A stretch of DNA of 21,276 bases from Polysphondylium violaceum (taxonomy: Eukaryota; Evosea; Eumycetozoa; Dictyosteliales; Dictyosteliaceae): positions 1 through 21,276 of the forward strand of contig AJWJ01000415.1 in NCBI GenBank assembly GCA_000277445.1, read 5' to 3'. The notes beneath the pieces are model-generated. The model saw only the letters and a program-made list of their open reading frames with translations, was not told the origin of the DNA and ran no database searches. Shown here piece by piece: positions 8,483 to 19,302 of this stretch. Every line of letters begins with the position of its first letter. Positions within the stretch are counted from its first letter, which is position 1. The position numbers and the translations under genes were made by a program.

Positions 8483-9225
8483 TATTAACTATCAGTCTGT
8501 CTCTTTTCTTTCATCTGTAAATAAATAAAAAAAATATTTGTTCAATTCTATAAATATGATTATTTTTAGAACATAAATGCTCTATCGAATGAAAAAGCAT
8601 TCATCCAACTTCCTTGAACTGAACACGTGTTTCAAAAACAGTAATATAATATAAGGTAGTCTAAAAGTGATGATTTTTTAGATGAATTGGTGAAATGTTA
8701 TTTTTAAATTTGACAAACACAAACCACCCCAAACTCCAATTTGTTTTTTTTTTAATTTTTTTAAAATTTTCTTTTTCTAAAAGAAGGCCCTTGGCATAGC
8801 ATATGACACTTTTTTCGAACAATTTCAAGAGTTTTTTTTGGCACACAATCGAAAAAATTGAAAAAAAAAATAAATAAAAAAATAAAAAAAAAATGAGGGT
8901 TATATTGAGCCCATCTCGCGTGTGAAAATCTATACCGAACTCATTTCGCAATATGATATTAATAAATTAGTTTTTCAAAAGCTTTATAGTTTTTTAATTT
9001 ATTATTACTTTTTGCATTTCATTTGAAATATATACATATCATTACATTATATCTTTTTAAGGATATTTATTGAAAAGAGTCGACACACATATATCACTAG
9101 TAGTAATAATATCTTTTTTTTTCTTTTTTTAATTTTTTTTTACTTTTTTTTACAACTATCTATTTATTTAGATATATCTATTATATATATATAAATCTAT
9201 TGTTGTTTGATTGAAAAAAACAACA
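8483..9225. other. Intergenic between small peptide gene and OSCA-like gene
   Basis: AT-rich with long A and T runs. An open frame on the minus strand at 8661-8951 has a skewed Phe/Lys composition from homopolymers and is not believed. A GC-richer patch at 8900-8945 (GAGCCCATCTCGCGTGTG) has no recognised role. The T-rich stretch 9112-9152 followed by TATATATATAAA (9182-9193) is the likely promoter/leader of the next gene. Confidence 0.5.
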
Positions 9226-12200
9226 ATGAAACAATATAAATATTCTATATATTCTGTATCTATAATATTTTTATTATTACTATTATTTATATTTAAAAGT
9301 AAGTATTGAATAATAAATAATAATAAATATATATATTAACACCAAGAATAGTAAATGGAGAAACGATAGCACCACCATTACTATCATCATTTCGAAGATC
9401 AGTATTATTTGTAAATAATATGACGGTATCGTCATTGGAACAAGATATAACCATACAACTATTACCTGGCACAGAAAACTCTATCAATTGGGTAATCATC
9501 AAAGATAATTTCAATCTACTAGAGACAAACAAGGTTCACACCAACACCGATAGCGAAGCAGATAGAGGATCATTTACATTTAAATGTGTGACTACATATG
9601 ACTCTGGTGTATATAAACTAAAGCAACGAGATCCCACCAACACGGGATACAATTTAGAGACTGCGATATTTAATCTCAGTGTCGTGGGCGATAATTTAGA
9701 GACACTGCAACTTGTCAAACCACCTTCACACAGAATTATCAGTGGCAGTTCGTTTAGTCAGCAACCCATTATTGCCTATGGTCGAGAGCAACTGCCCGAC
9801 TGGATGGGCGAGAGTCAGGGGAGTATTGAGCCGTTTATCGTGAGTTCGCCATCCAATGGCGCACATTTACACTATGCAGTGCAGTATCAAAAGAATCACA
9901 TTGACAGAGAAAACAAGCAGGTAAAGTTTGCCGGACTTACGATATTGGGTGAGCCAGGCTACTATACGATTGGATTTGTCGATAGTGACACGTGCGAGAT
10001 ATTTATATATCCTCATCAAATCCGCGTGTTTAGTGTCTATACCGATGTCGTTGTAAATATTATATTGGCCATTGTGTTGGCATTGGGTATATTGGTTCTA
10101 TCTCTGTTTATCCGTATACTGGGCTCACTGAAAACAAACTCTCGTCCATTTATTTCATTTAGATTGTCAGTCATTGCTCAAATGGATGCTGTGCTAAAGA
10201 GTAAAGGCGAGGCGTTGACCCACTATTTCAAAGCGCAACGTATATTGATATTTCAGACAACTCTATTTGCATTGATTGCCTTGGCGTTGTTGGTGCCCGT
10301 TACCATTCATGGCGACAATAATTTCAAAGATCTCTATTACTTGTCTCAAACCAATTGGAAATCAGATTCACCCTATTTGTTTTTGTACCAAGGCGTCGTG
10401 TTTTGTATCTTTATCTCTTTGATCATGTGTTTTTACAGATTTAATCAAGAAAGAATTTCATTGTCTCACGACAACAATCATTTGGTCACCTCGAGAACAG
10501 TGTTGCTGACTGGTTTGCCAAAATCCTTGATCAACGCCTCCATGTTGAAGGATTTTCTCCAAACCAGTTATTCAAATGGTATCTATGCATTAAACATTGT
10601 ATTGCAAAAAAGCTTTACCAATCAAGATAAAATCAATGATTTAAATGGCAGAGTTGAATTTATTTATAATAATAATAATCAAGATAATATTGGTGATGAT
10701 GAAAAGAATTCACCAAATGGAGAGCCAGGTGGATTTTCAACAGGTACAGCATTTATTACATTTAGTTGTGTCTCGGATGCACATTTATTTAAAACTCAAT
10801 ATTCACCACATCAATGGAAATGGGCCAAAGGTATTACACCCATACCACCCGATGAATACCAAAAGGAAATGAATATTTCAAATTGGAAATCTTACAATGT
10901 ACCTTTTGTATCTGATATTCTATGGACAAAATTACATAACCTATCAAGCTATCATAGCACTGGTTTTACTATTTTCCTATTATCAATGACAACTTTAATA
11001 TTTTCTGCAATTTCTTTTACTGCCATTTTAATTTATGATTCTCAATTTTCAAATGTAATATCTATTTTATTATTTATTTATTTACTTAGTAATTTTATTA
11101 ACAACATAAGATTATTCTATAGTTGTATAAATCAAATCCGGCAAATATTGAATTGGATAATATAGCATATACAATTTGTATTTATTTTATTTATTTATTT
11201 ATACCAATGGTTGTATTATTGGTTAATAATAGATTAATTCCAATTATAATTCATAGTATGTAATTAATGTTAATTTAAATAATAATAATTTATAATGGAT
11301 GATTATTAACAATTTTAAAATTTTAGAAATAATGATAAAGTCAAATTTATTTGTTAGAAGTAGTTTAAAGAGTAAAATTTTAATATTCTCCTTTTTAATT
11401 CAATCATTGGCAATATTTTTAGTACCATCGTTTTATTTCCTAATGATTATGAATCCCTCCACTCATATATTTCATCCAAATTCATTTATCTATCCAATCA
11501 ATTTCTTTAGAACCGGTGGTATCTTTTTCACAAACTTTACCATATTGTTTGGCATCTTGTCGCCCTTTTACGAGTGTAGTGAGTCACCGTTGATTTTGTA
11601 CAATTGGATATTCAAGAGAAGGACAATGAAAACCGAAGAGATATTTAAATTCTCTGCACCCAATCTCATTGACCTCTACTCCAACTCGTTGTTGATGGTG
11701 TTGATGATCTGCTGCTACGCTCCCATCTTTCCTCCACTGTTTTTGTTTGGCGTCGTGTATATGGTGCTCAAATACTTTTTCGTAAAATATCTCGCCATGG
11801 CAACCAAAGACTCATTCCCCATCTCTGACAAGTATTTGGTATACTCTGTGCAAAACATTATTTGGCTCATCTTGGTCATGACTGCTTGCTTTCATTTCTA
11901 CTATGTCGTGTGTTTTGAAAGAGTGGATCTCTCTTTTGTATATATATTCCTCTTTATCGTTGGCTTTGGTAGATACGTGCCCTCTTGTTCAAAGAGTCTG
12001 TGCTACAGTTTTGTCGATGGTGCTGAGCTACCATGTTTCCAAAACGAAAGTGATTGTTCAGATTTGGAACAAGATGATAATGATGACGGTGATGAAAGTG
12101 ATAAAGAAGATGGTGAGAATGGTAATCAAGATAATAGTAATGATAAAGACCCAATCAATAACAACAACAATAGTAGTAGAATTGGATCTATTAATAATGA

Positions 12201-12846
12201 TAATAGTAGTGAAGAATCAAAGAGTAGAGATAGATCATTGACACCTTCATCTACAGATGAAATGATGGAGTATTATAAAAGACAACAACAGCAACAAGAA
12301 GAGGAACAGAGTATGAACAACAAACAACAACAACAGAAACGATCAAAAGAATCTACTACACTAAATTTAAAACAAAATTACATGTCCACCATAGAAGGTG
12401 GTTTTCTATCATTTTTATTTAATAGAAGATACAAATTACATTCTCCTAGAAGTATGAAAGTCACAACTTATCTTTCACCTTTTTATGGTAAAGATATATC
12501 TCAATGTGAAAATGTAAATGAAGAAGACGATGTTATTATCAATGATGATGTCGATCACCCTAATGATGACGACAGTGACGATAGTGATGATTCAGATTCA
12601 GATTCAAACAGCTCTTATCCATCTTCTCCTCAATTGACTAGAAATCCATCTCAACAACAACAACAACAACAATATTATAGACAACAACAAGAACAACATT
12701 ATCGACAACAGCAACAACAACAACAACGACAAGGTAAAAGAATTTATATGACCAGAGAACAATTTGATAGATACTATAGTTCAAATAATTATTATGAAGA
12801 CGACGAAGACGATGATTATGATTATGATTACAATCATAGACAATAA
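9226..12846 (+). CDS. OSCA/TMEM63 (CSC1-like) channel family protein with extra extracellular domain
   Basis: Member of the OSCA/TMEM63 family of mechano-/osmosensitive cation channels. Four exons: 9226-9298, 9352-11054, 11123-11255, 11327-12846; all phases agree, 1142 aa. A signal-peptide-like start (IIFLLLLLFIFK) is followed by about 230 extracellular residues with an Ig-type DSGVY motif (108-112), Trp71 and Cys103. TM0 is at about 257-279, two more segments at about 322-342 and 367-387, then the cytosolic RNA-recognition-like domain (SRTVLLTGLPKS at about 405-416, AFITF at 491-495). The ISNWKSYNVPFVSDILWTKL linker leads into the pore region. The block with APIFPPLFLFGVVYM matches the family's late TM helices. 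The last about 260 residues are a low-complexity Asp/Ser/Gln tail. The 68-nt intron at 11055-11122 explains why the frame seems to end at 11165. Family call strong; the extracellular domain fold is inferred. Confidence 0.92.
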
Positions 12847-12993
12847 AATTGTTCCTTTTTTCTTTTTTTTTTTCTATAAAAAATTATCTCTCATTTTTAT
12901 TTATTTAAATCTGTTATAGAAACCTTGGAGTCTTTACAACCATAAATAAGGTGCATAATTACCAAAATAGAGCCTAACCTTTATTATTTTGAC

Positions 12994-13005
12994 AAAAAAA
13001 AAAAA
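12994..13005 (-). terminator. Pol III T-run terminator of SRP RNA
   Basis: Twelve consecutive T's on the minus strand directly after the GAAACTTCC end of the RNA, the standard RNA polymerase III stop. Confidence 0.8.
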
Positions 13006-13290
13006 GGAAGTTTCGGTTTAGAAATCCTGACCCCAGCGGCTATCTTTAGATCAACGTTCTGCTATACTAACTCGGACGCTTACATTTAGCTGCTTCGTTT
13101 CCGACCTCGCCAGTGTGCAAGTCTCTAACAACTTTGTTGTATCCTGTACTGAATACTACGGAGTTGACCCAAGTTCTACACCAGATTGATTTATCATATA
13201 GTTGTCCCCCTGCTGATCAGAAATCCCTCCAATTCATCTTTCTTGACGCCTCCACACGGATTACAGGATCTTGTTAAAATCCCGGCGCTG
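13006..13290 (-). ncRNA. Signal recognition particle RNA (SRP/7SL RNA)
   Basis: A block of about 285 nt, far richer in GC than its flanks, with SRP RNA signatures on the minus strand. The S-domain helix 8 motif GAGGTCGGAAACGAAGCAG (13108-13090) is nearly identical to the human GGTCGGAAACGGAGCAGG element that binds SRP54. The Alu-domain motif CCTGTAATCC near the 5' end matches the UGUAAUCC that binds SRP9/14, preceded by GCGCCGGG. Towards the 3' end, AGATAGCCGCTGG parallels the human GAATAGCCACTGC. Long-range pairing is visible by eye: CTGATCAGC in the 5' half with GCTGGGGTCAG in the 3' half. It ends at a T12 tract, and a DUSE plus TATA lie upstream. The exact 5' end is uncertain by about 15 nt. 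The RNA is the scaffold of the particle that brings secretory ribosomes to the ER. Confidence 0.93.
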
Positions 13291-13322
13291 ATTCAACTGT
13301 AGTGTTATTTTTTTTAAAAAAT

Positions 13323-13354
13323 GATAAAAATATAGGTTTTTTGAAATTATGGGT
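13323..13354 (-). promoter_or_regulatory. DUSE and TATA promoter of SRP RNA
   Basis: On the minus strand ACCCATAA (13354-13347) matches the Dictyostelium upstream sequence element known from snRNA, class I RNA and SRP RNA genes. It is followed by CCTATATTTTTATC (13336-13323), a TATA-like element. The DUSE lies about 60 nt before the proposed 5' end, the spacing known for these genes. Confidence 0.8.
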
Positions 13355-13359
13355 CATTT

Positions 13360-13819
13360 CACTTATTTCTTTAGAAAAACTAATTAATTTAAATCCTCTT
13401 TTCTTTTTTTAAAAGTGATGTAGCAGACAAACTCACCAAACAATCATACCCCACTCCCTTTCCTTCCTTCCCACTCATATAATCAGCTATTCAATATTAT
13501 CAAATATTAAAACGATACATTAAATAACAATATCAGAAATTAATTTATTAATTTCATTTTATAATATAGATGAAGTCGTAATTAAAGAACAAATAACCGC
13601 TTTCGAATGATAAAAAAAAAAAGAAATCAACACTATCCCAAAAACAGAAAAAATTAAATTAAAATATTTTAAAAAAACGACGAAAATAGGTAACCTCATT
13701 TTTTTAATTTTTTTTAATTTTTTTTAATTTTTTTTTTTGAAGTGTGAGAGATATGTTGTTGTTTGTAAACAAGTTGAATGTAATTGGCTATCGTACAAAT
13801 ATATAGATAGAAAGAAAAC
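13360..13819. other. Intergenic: promoter region of PH-VPS9 gene
   Basis: A pyrimidine-rich patch (13447-13475, CCCCACTCCCTTTCCTTCC and onward) is followed by AT-rich DNA with a T8-AA tandem tract (13699-13738). The leader TAGATAGAAAGAAAACATG precedes the start. No further gene seen. Confidence 0.5.
13699..13738. repeat. Tandem T8-AA repeat
   Basis: Four imperfect units of about 10 bp (TTTTTTTTAA) in the promoter region of the PH-VPS9 gene. Confidence 0.7.
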
Positions 13820-16168
13820 ATGAGCTTTAATGATTATTATTTCTATACTCCGTCACCGAGTTCAAATTCAACAACACCAACAACACCTGTATCACCACCC
13901 CCACCAATGAATAATTATATAAATTATAGTTATACCAGTAGCGGTACTAGTAGTAGTAATAGCAACAATAATAGAAACTCGTTTATTCAATCATTAGTAC
14001 CTTCTTATTTGGATTCAATTCCATCTTTTACCAATAGTGGTAGTAATAGTAATACCTATAATAAAGATATTCCAAAGCCATTTGATCCTTCAAATTTTAG
14101 TTTGAATAATAGTAATAATATTAATAATAGTAATAATAGCAATGATAACAAAAGTACTCACTTAGGTGATCAATTTAGTTCTTTAAATTTAAATAACAAC
14201 AATAACAATAATAATAATAATAACAATAACAATAATGAAACAGTAACAACAAATTATTATCCAAATACCATTACAACCACACCTCAAGTATTAAACACAT
14301 CAACAAGTTTAAATCAGTTAAATACTCCTATCAGCATTAGTAGTAGTAGTAAAAGCATAAACAACAATAACAATAACAATAATAATAATAATAATAAAAA
14401 AACCAATCCAATTATAACAACAACAACAACAGATGAAATTAAAAAAAAACAATATAAACAAATACATGAAACCTATCAAAAATATTCCAATGATATAAAT
14501 TTCGAAAGAAGGATAGGAGCCTCAGACTATGATTCAATGGCCAATATGTATAAAGAAAGTCATCATTTACCCAGTAGTCAATCAGTGATATTAGAGGGAT
14601 TTATGTATTACAATGTTGTCGTTATGGGACAAGCCAAAGGCGATTTCAATGATAATCGATGGTTTGTTCAAAGAGGTAATTTCCTATTCAATCACTTGGC
14701 CAAAGATATCGAACCCATAGATGTAATTGATTTAAAAAGATTAGTCCTCAATATAGATATCAGAGTGGTGGATGATAGTGCCTCTGCATTTCGTTATGGA
14801 ATTAGTTTGGGTACACCCAATAATTCAATATCACATTTCTTTTGGTCAGATGATCCAAAACAATGTATTTTATGGTTGGTTTCCATTGCAAGCTATACAA
14901 CTGAATTTGATCAAGACAAGGAAATGGAAATGATTAATCAAATATTGGAAATTTCTCAACCAGAATTTAAACCAAAAAAAGTCCTTACTTTTAAAAATAA
15001 TAACAATAGTAATAATAGACAACCAAAGAGAAAAAGTATATTTGAAACCAACGAAATTGGTAAATTGGAAAACTTTGAATTTATATTTAAAAATGGTTTA
15101 CTAAATGATATTTTTAATCATGATAAACAAAAACAAACAATTAAACTTATTTCAAAAAATCCAGATGATAAAAATATTGTTATTGATAATATTTTAAAAT
15201 TATTACTGTATTGTATAGCTTATTAAATTATTCTTATCATTTAAAATTTTATATTAATTAAATTTTTTTTTAGGGATCAAGAATTTGATTTAGGATTTAC
15301 TTTAAATAATCAAATTGAAATGATCGAAAATAAGATATCAAGTGATTTGGTACCAATGGAAGATATATCACAATCTATTCATAATATTATCTATGAATAT
15401 ACACAAATTTGTCTACATAAATTACCAGAACTATCAAAAACTCAAGAAAGATGTGATCTTGTTAGATTTGCAGTGGAAAATACACTTTTTAGTTGTCTCT
15501 ATCAAACTATTCTTAGTATTTATACTCATAAATTCTTTAAAGAAGATGAAGAACTAACTACAAAAGCCACTCAATTTCTTACCATTACCCCAGTCCATTT
15601 GGATATAGCTCAAAAGTTTTGGCTTGTTGATGGTAATGAAAATGATAGTGATGTTGTCAGTGATACAACTACTCCACCCTATCAAGAATCTATAGATTTA
15701 ATGAAAAAACTCTCTTCCTTTACTACTCCAACTGAAAAAATTCAATGTCTCATCAATGTTTCAGATTCAATTTGTAAATGTATAAGTAATTTTTGGTTAA
15801 ATAGACCTGGTAAACCTAGTAATTTAGTTCTGTATGTACATTTTAATTATTAAAACTTATATAATTTACTAATAAAATTTAAATCAATTTAAATATACTA
15901 TAGAGGAGCAGATGATTTATTACCATTATTTACATATGTTATTATTAAATCAAAAGTAAACAATTTATATTCAGAACTAATGTTTATTCAAGATTATTTA
16001 GATCAAGATTTAAATAGAACAGTTCAAGGTTATTTCTTGGTTACGTTCCAAACTTGTTTATCTTTAATTAATTATTGGAATTTAGATGAAATCTTAAATA
16101 AGGCTAGTACTCAATTTGAAAATATTAAAAAGAGTAATAGCCAAGATTTTATAAATAAAGAAGATTAA
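13820..16168 (+). CDS. PH-VPS9 protein, probable Rab5-type GEF
   Basis: Likely guanine nucleotide exchange factor for Rab5-like GTPases on endosomes. Exons 13820-15207, 15274-15831, 15904-16168; phases agree, 736 aa. Residues 1-220 are low complexity (Ser/Thr/Pro, then several poly-Asn tracts). A PH-type domain covers about 257-358 (ILEGFMYYNVV ... RWFVQRGNFLFNH ... FFWSDDPKQCILWLVSIASY, with the closing Trp), so it probably binds phosphoinositides or a protein on membranes. The C-terminal part is a VPS9 domain: helical bundle from about residue 470, and the signature GADDLLPLFTYVIIKSKVNN then SELMFIQDYLD and GYFLVTFQTCLSLI at about 650-705. This carries the Asp-Asp and Tyr residues typical of catalytic VPS9 domains. 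An Asn-rich linker separates PH and VPS9. Both introns (66 and 72 nt) split a Leu codon after CT. Confidence 0.93.
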
Positions 16169-16517
16169 CCTATAGTTTGTATTTATTATTTGTAATATAT
16201 GACTTGATTAAAAAAATAGTTGAAATAGTTGTTTTTTGCTTGTTTGAAATATTTTTTATCATCTCGATTAAACATAGATCTGATATTTTGATGCTCCATA
16301 AAGTAAACAAAAAAACATCCAGAGTTACAAAAAACCAAGTGTCTTGTGAGTTATCTAAAACCAGAGCTCTACCATATTAGAGATGCAGTAAGCACTAGAT
16401 CATAGCTGTTGTCATTCTAACCTTCCAAAATATCATAAAATCCATCACAGTGTTTTAAATAAATATTATTATAATAAAATAATTCTTTTTATTTAATTTT
16501 TTTTAAAATTATATATT
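16169..16517. other. Convergent intergenic region, no gene seen
   Basis: Lies between the stop codons of the PH-VPS9 gene (+) and PheRS beta (-). The part 16310-16425 is less AT-rich and, on the minus strand, has a D-arm-like CTCTAATATGGTAGAG, but no matching anticodon or T arm, so it is not called a tRNA. The open frame across it has no protein-like character. Confidence 0.5.
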
Positions 16518-18562
16518 TTAATCTCTAAAAAGAATATTTTTAGCTAAATCCATAGTGACTTCAATTTCCAATAAAGAGCAAGGGAATGGACAAGAATAAT
16601 TTTTCAAAACGGTTGGATGAACGACACCCATGACACCAATTTTCTTTCCATTATAAATGACATTGGTACCCATACCTGGAACAAAGAGTTTGTCGTCAGA
16701 GATTTCCAAATAATAACCATTACCAGATCTAGTGATATCTTGTTTGATGTTCAAAGCCATCATGACTCTGTCCAAGAGACCATGGACGACTTCAATTCTG
16801 GCACTGTTGTTACAAAAGATGGCACCGAGCATACGTTTATTATAGGCACCAACATCAGAGTTGTTGCTGTTTGGATCGGATAAATCAGTGTTTCCGGTGG
16901 AGCCCAAAACAGAGACATCAGAGACTTCAAAGAGTTTTAATGGTAATGGAGCGGCCTTGTTGGCAACGACACTCTTGAGGAGAGTGCTAACAAGTGAGGT
17001 ACGAATTTCGGAAAATTCTTCGGAAAGATAGTTGCTAATCTTTACACTGCTGCCGTCGTCCTTTTTGTTTACGAAACCAAAGTTGTCGGCGTTTTGACAC
17101 AAAACAAATGTCATAATCTCTGTAAAACCGGCCAAGGCAACTTCGTTGCTGAGTAATTCAGACAATTTGTTGATTGGTTGAATTCTGCCGGTGGTCATGG
17201 TGGCTGGGATCACTTTTTTCAAGTTGTTGTAACCGTAACCAATGGCAACATCTTCAACAACATCGGCGGCGTGAATAATGTCGGATCTGGTTGGTGGAAC
17301 AGCGACAGTGATGGTTTGTTTGTCATTGGATAATTTAGATTCCAAAGACATACGTTCCAACATTTTAACCATAGCCTCAGAAGTGATATCAATACCAACA
17401 CATTTGTTGATATAGTCTGCTTTGGCATCAATTAATCTATCTTGAATTTGTGGATATAATTGAGATTTACCTTGAGCGTCAATGACTTCAACTTGTTCCA
17501 TGCTAAATGGTACTTTACAATATTGAGAAAACATGGTCAACATGATATTCAATACAATGTTGGCCTTTGTAGTATCAGTAGCAGTAACTTCAATAAATAC
17601 ATTCTTGGTATTCAATGTAATCTTGCTCTTTTCACCATTAATAATAGGTGGAAGTGAAAGTACTGTATTCTTGCTATCATAAATAACTGGATAAGTTGGT
17701 GAATCTTTAATAATTGGAAGGAATTTCTTTAAGTGTGAATTTGATTTCTAATATATTGAATAGTTGTTAATATTACTATTATTATTATTGTTTTTATAAT
17801 ACTACTACTACTACATACATCATAAAAATCAAATAATTCCTCGGCATTATATTCTTTGGTTTGTGATAATGGAACAAATTTAATATCTTTTGGAGTGAGA
17901 GCTTTATAAGCAAATGGACCTTGAATTTGATCTAAATCATGAGTACCAATCGAGACTAAAGTACGTTTTCTACAGATGTTTTGATGTAATTTCTCTTGTA
18001 AATCAATAAAACTATCATAGACCTCTTGAGTAAAAGTAATGTCTCTTAAAATACCACAAACAGCAATGGGACGAACAGTGCTAGTTGATTTTTCAACAAC
18101 AAATTTCTCATAGACACCATTCTTTGGTGGTGTGATAATGTACTTTGGAATCTTTTGTTTACCATTGTAAACATTGAGTGCTCTAGCAATACCTTCAAGA
18201 CATAATAAATCATATCTATTTGCTGGTACATCAATTTTATAAATTACTTCATCAGATACATTTGCATTATCAACACCTGTTTCTTTTAAAATCATTTCTC
18301 TTTCTGATGTCTATATATATCATATCGTTAGATATTTAATTTGTTTTGAATATACTATACAATACGACAACTTACAACTTCATCCAATTCTACACCATAA
18401 CTAAAACATAAATCTTCAAATTCAGCCTCGGCTATAATAATGAGTGATAGGATATGGTTAATATTGTGTATCCTATAATGATAAAAGATCGTGAAACAAC
18501 ATACTATAAGTTTGACCGAGTGCCTTAAATAAGAGATCTCTATTAATGTTTACTTTTGGCAT
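16518..18562 (-). CDS. Phenylalanyl-tRNA synthetase beta subunit, cytosolic
   Basis: Beta subunit of the alpha2-beta2 enzyme that charges tRNA-Phe. Exons 18562-18505, 18431-18376, 18301-17819, 17747-16518; in-frame total 608 aa against about 590 in animals. The start MPKVNINRDLLFKALGQTYT, then EFEDLCFSYGVELDEV, matches the eukaryotic family. KIDVPANRYDLLCLEGIARA, the B3/B4 editing-domain block (RPIAVCGILRDITF ... SIGTHDLDQIQGPFAY), the PIIKDSPTYPVIYDS block and the B5 block (PPTRSDIIHAADVVEDVAI, then GYGYNN) follow in order. The C-terminal catalytic-like half ends LLEIEVTMDLAKNILFRD. At the third exon the nearest acceptor (TATAG, ending 18309) is out of frame by one base and would code the conserved Thr-Ser-Glu; the in-frame acceptor is CAG at 18302, which skips it. 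Either a 2-base loss in the GAGAGA run or real use of CAG explains this. Gene identity is certain. Confidence 0.96.
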
Positions 18563-19302
18563 TTTGTGTTATAAATAGTAATAGTATTAATTAATATTAA
18601 AGTACACCACTCAAAGTAAATAAGTTCTTCGCTTGGGCTCAAACAAAAATGAAAAAAAAAAAAATGAAAAAAAAAAAAAATCGAATTTTGAGAAAAATAA
18701 AAAAAAAAAATACAATCACACAAAGACCTTTCAAGTATTTATATCTATTCATATACAAATAACGATCTATAAGGTGATTCTGTCAAATTTAGAGCCTTTG
18801 CCTTTTTTTAATCATTCAGCTGAAGAGCTCAAGACCTTCTGAGATGACTGGCAGACACGGTAAATATCTGTGGTTTATAAAAATAAAATTACATATATTT
18901 ATCGGGATACCTTTTGATAATGGGAGTATCCTTGATACTCTCAGTTTAGAATATTTGAATATTGGACTAGTTTTAATTTGATTAATAAAGCTATTTGAGT
19001 AACCAACTAAACATTGAGATAATTTTATTTATCAAATTAAAATATGCAATATCCTGTCCAAGAATTCCAAAGTTTTGATTAATTTTCTTTTCTTTTTTGC
19101 TACCGCAGATCTAAAAAAAGTTATTAATATGTCCATAAGGAAAAAGACAGTTTAATATTCTGGAAGATAAACAAATATTTTACAAATAACATTATATTAT
19201 TTATTTATTCGATAAATTGTATTTTCTTTTTTTCTTTATATATATACAATAGTTATAAAAAAAAAAAAAGTTATTATTTTATATTTTAAGTTAATAAAAT
19301 AT
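18563..19302. other. Intergenic: PheRS promoter and cfaD 3' flank
   Basis: Immediately upstream of PheRS, TATTTATAA-type sequence and A-runs (18650-18710) fit a promoter. A compact GC-richer patch at 18790-18862 (CAGCTGAAGAGCTCAAGACC and following) has no recognised gene. A small hairpin GAGTATC-CTT-GATACTC lies at 18927-18943. The open frame 18633-18842 starts in poly-A and is not believed. Confidence 0.5.

Noticed and set aside
8661-8951. Minus-strand 96-aa frame with Phe/Lys-rich sequence.
   Set aside because: Composition follows A/T homopolymers; no domain, no splice partners, no codon bias like the neighbours.
11299-12846. A separate gene starting at ATG 11299.
   Set aside because: It is the fourth exon of the OSCA/TMEM63-like gene; intron 11256-11326 joins it in phase and the family helices continue across the junction.
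18633-18842. Plus-strand 69-aa frame starting in poly-A.
   Set aside because: Lys/Asn run caused by A tracts upstream of PheRS beta, with no protein-like remainder.
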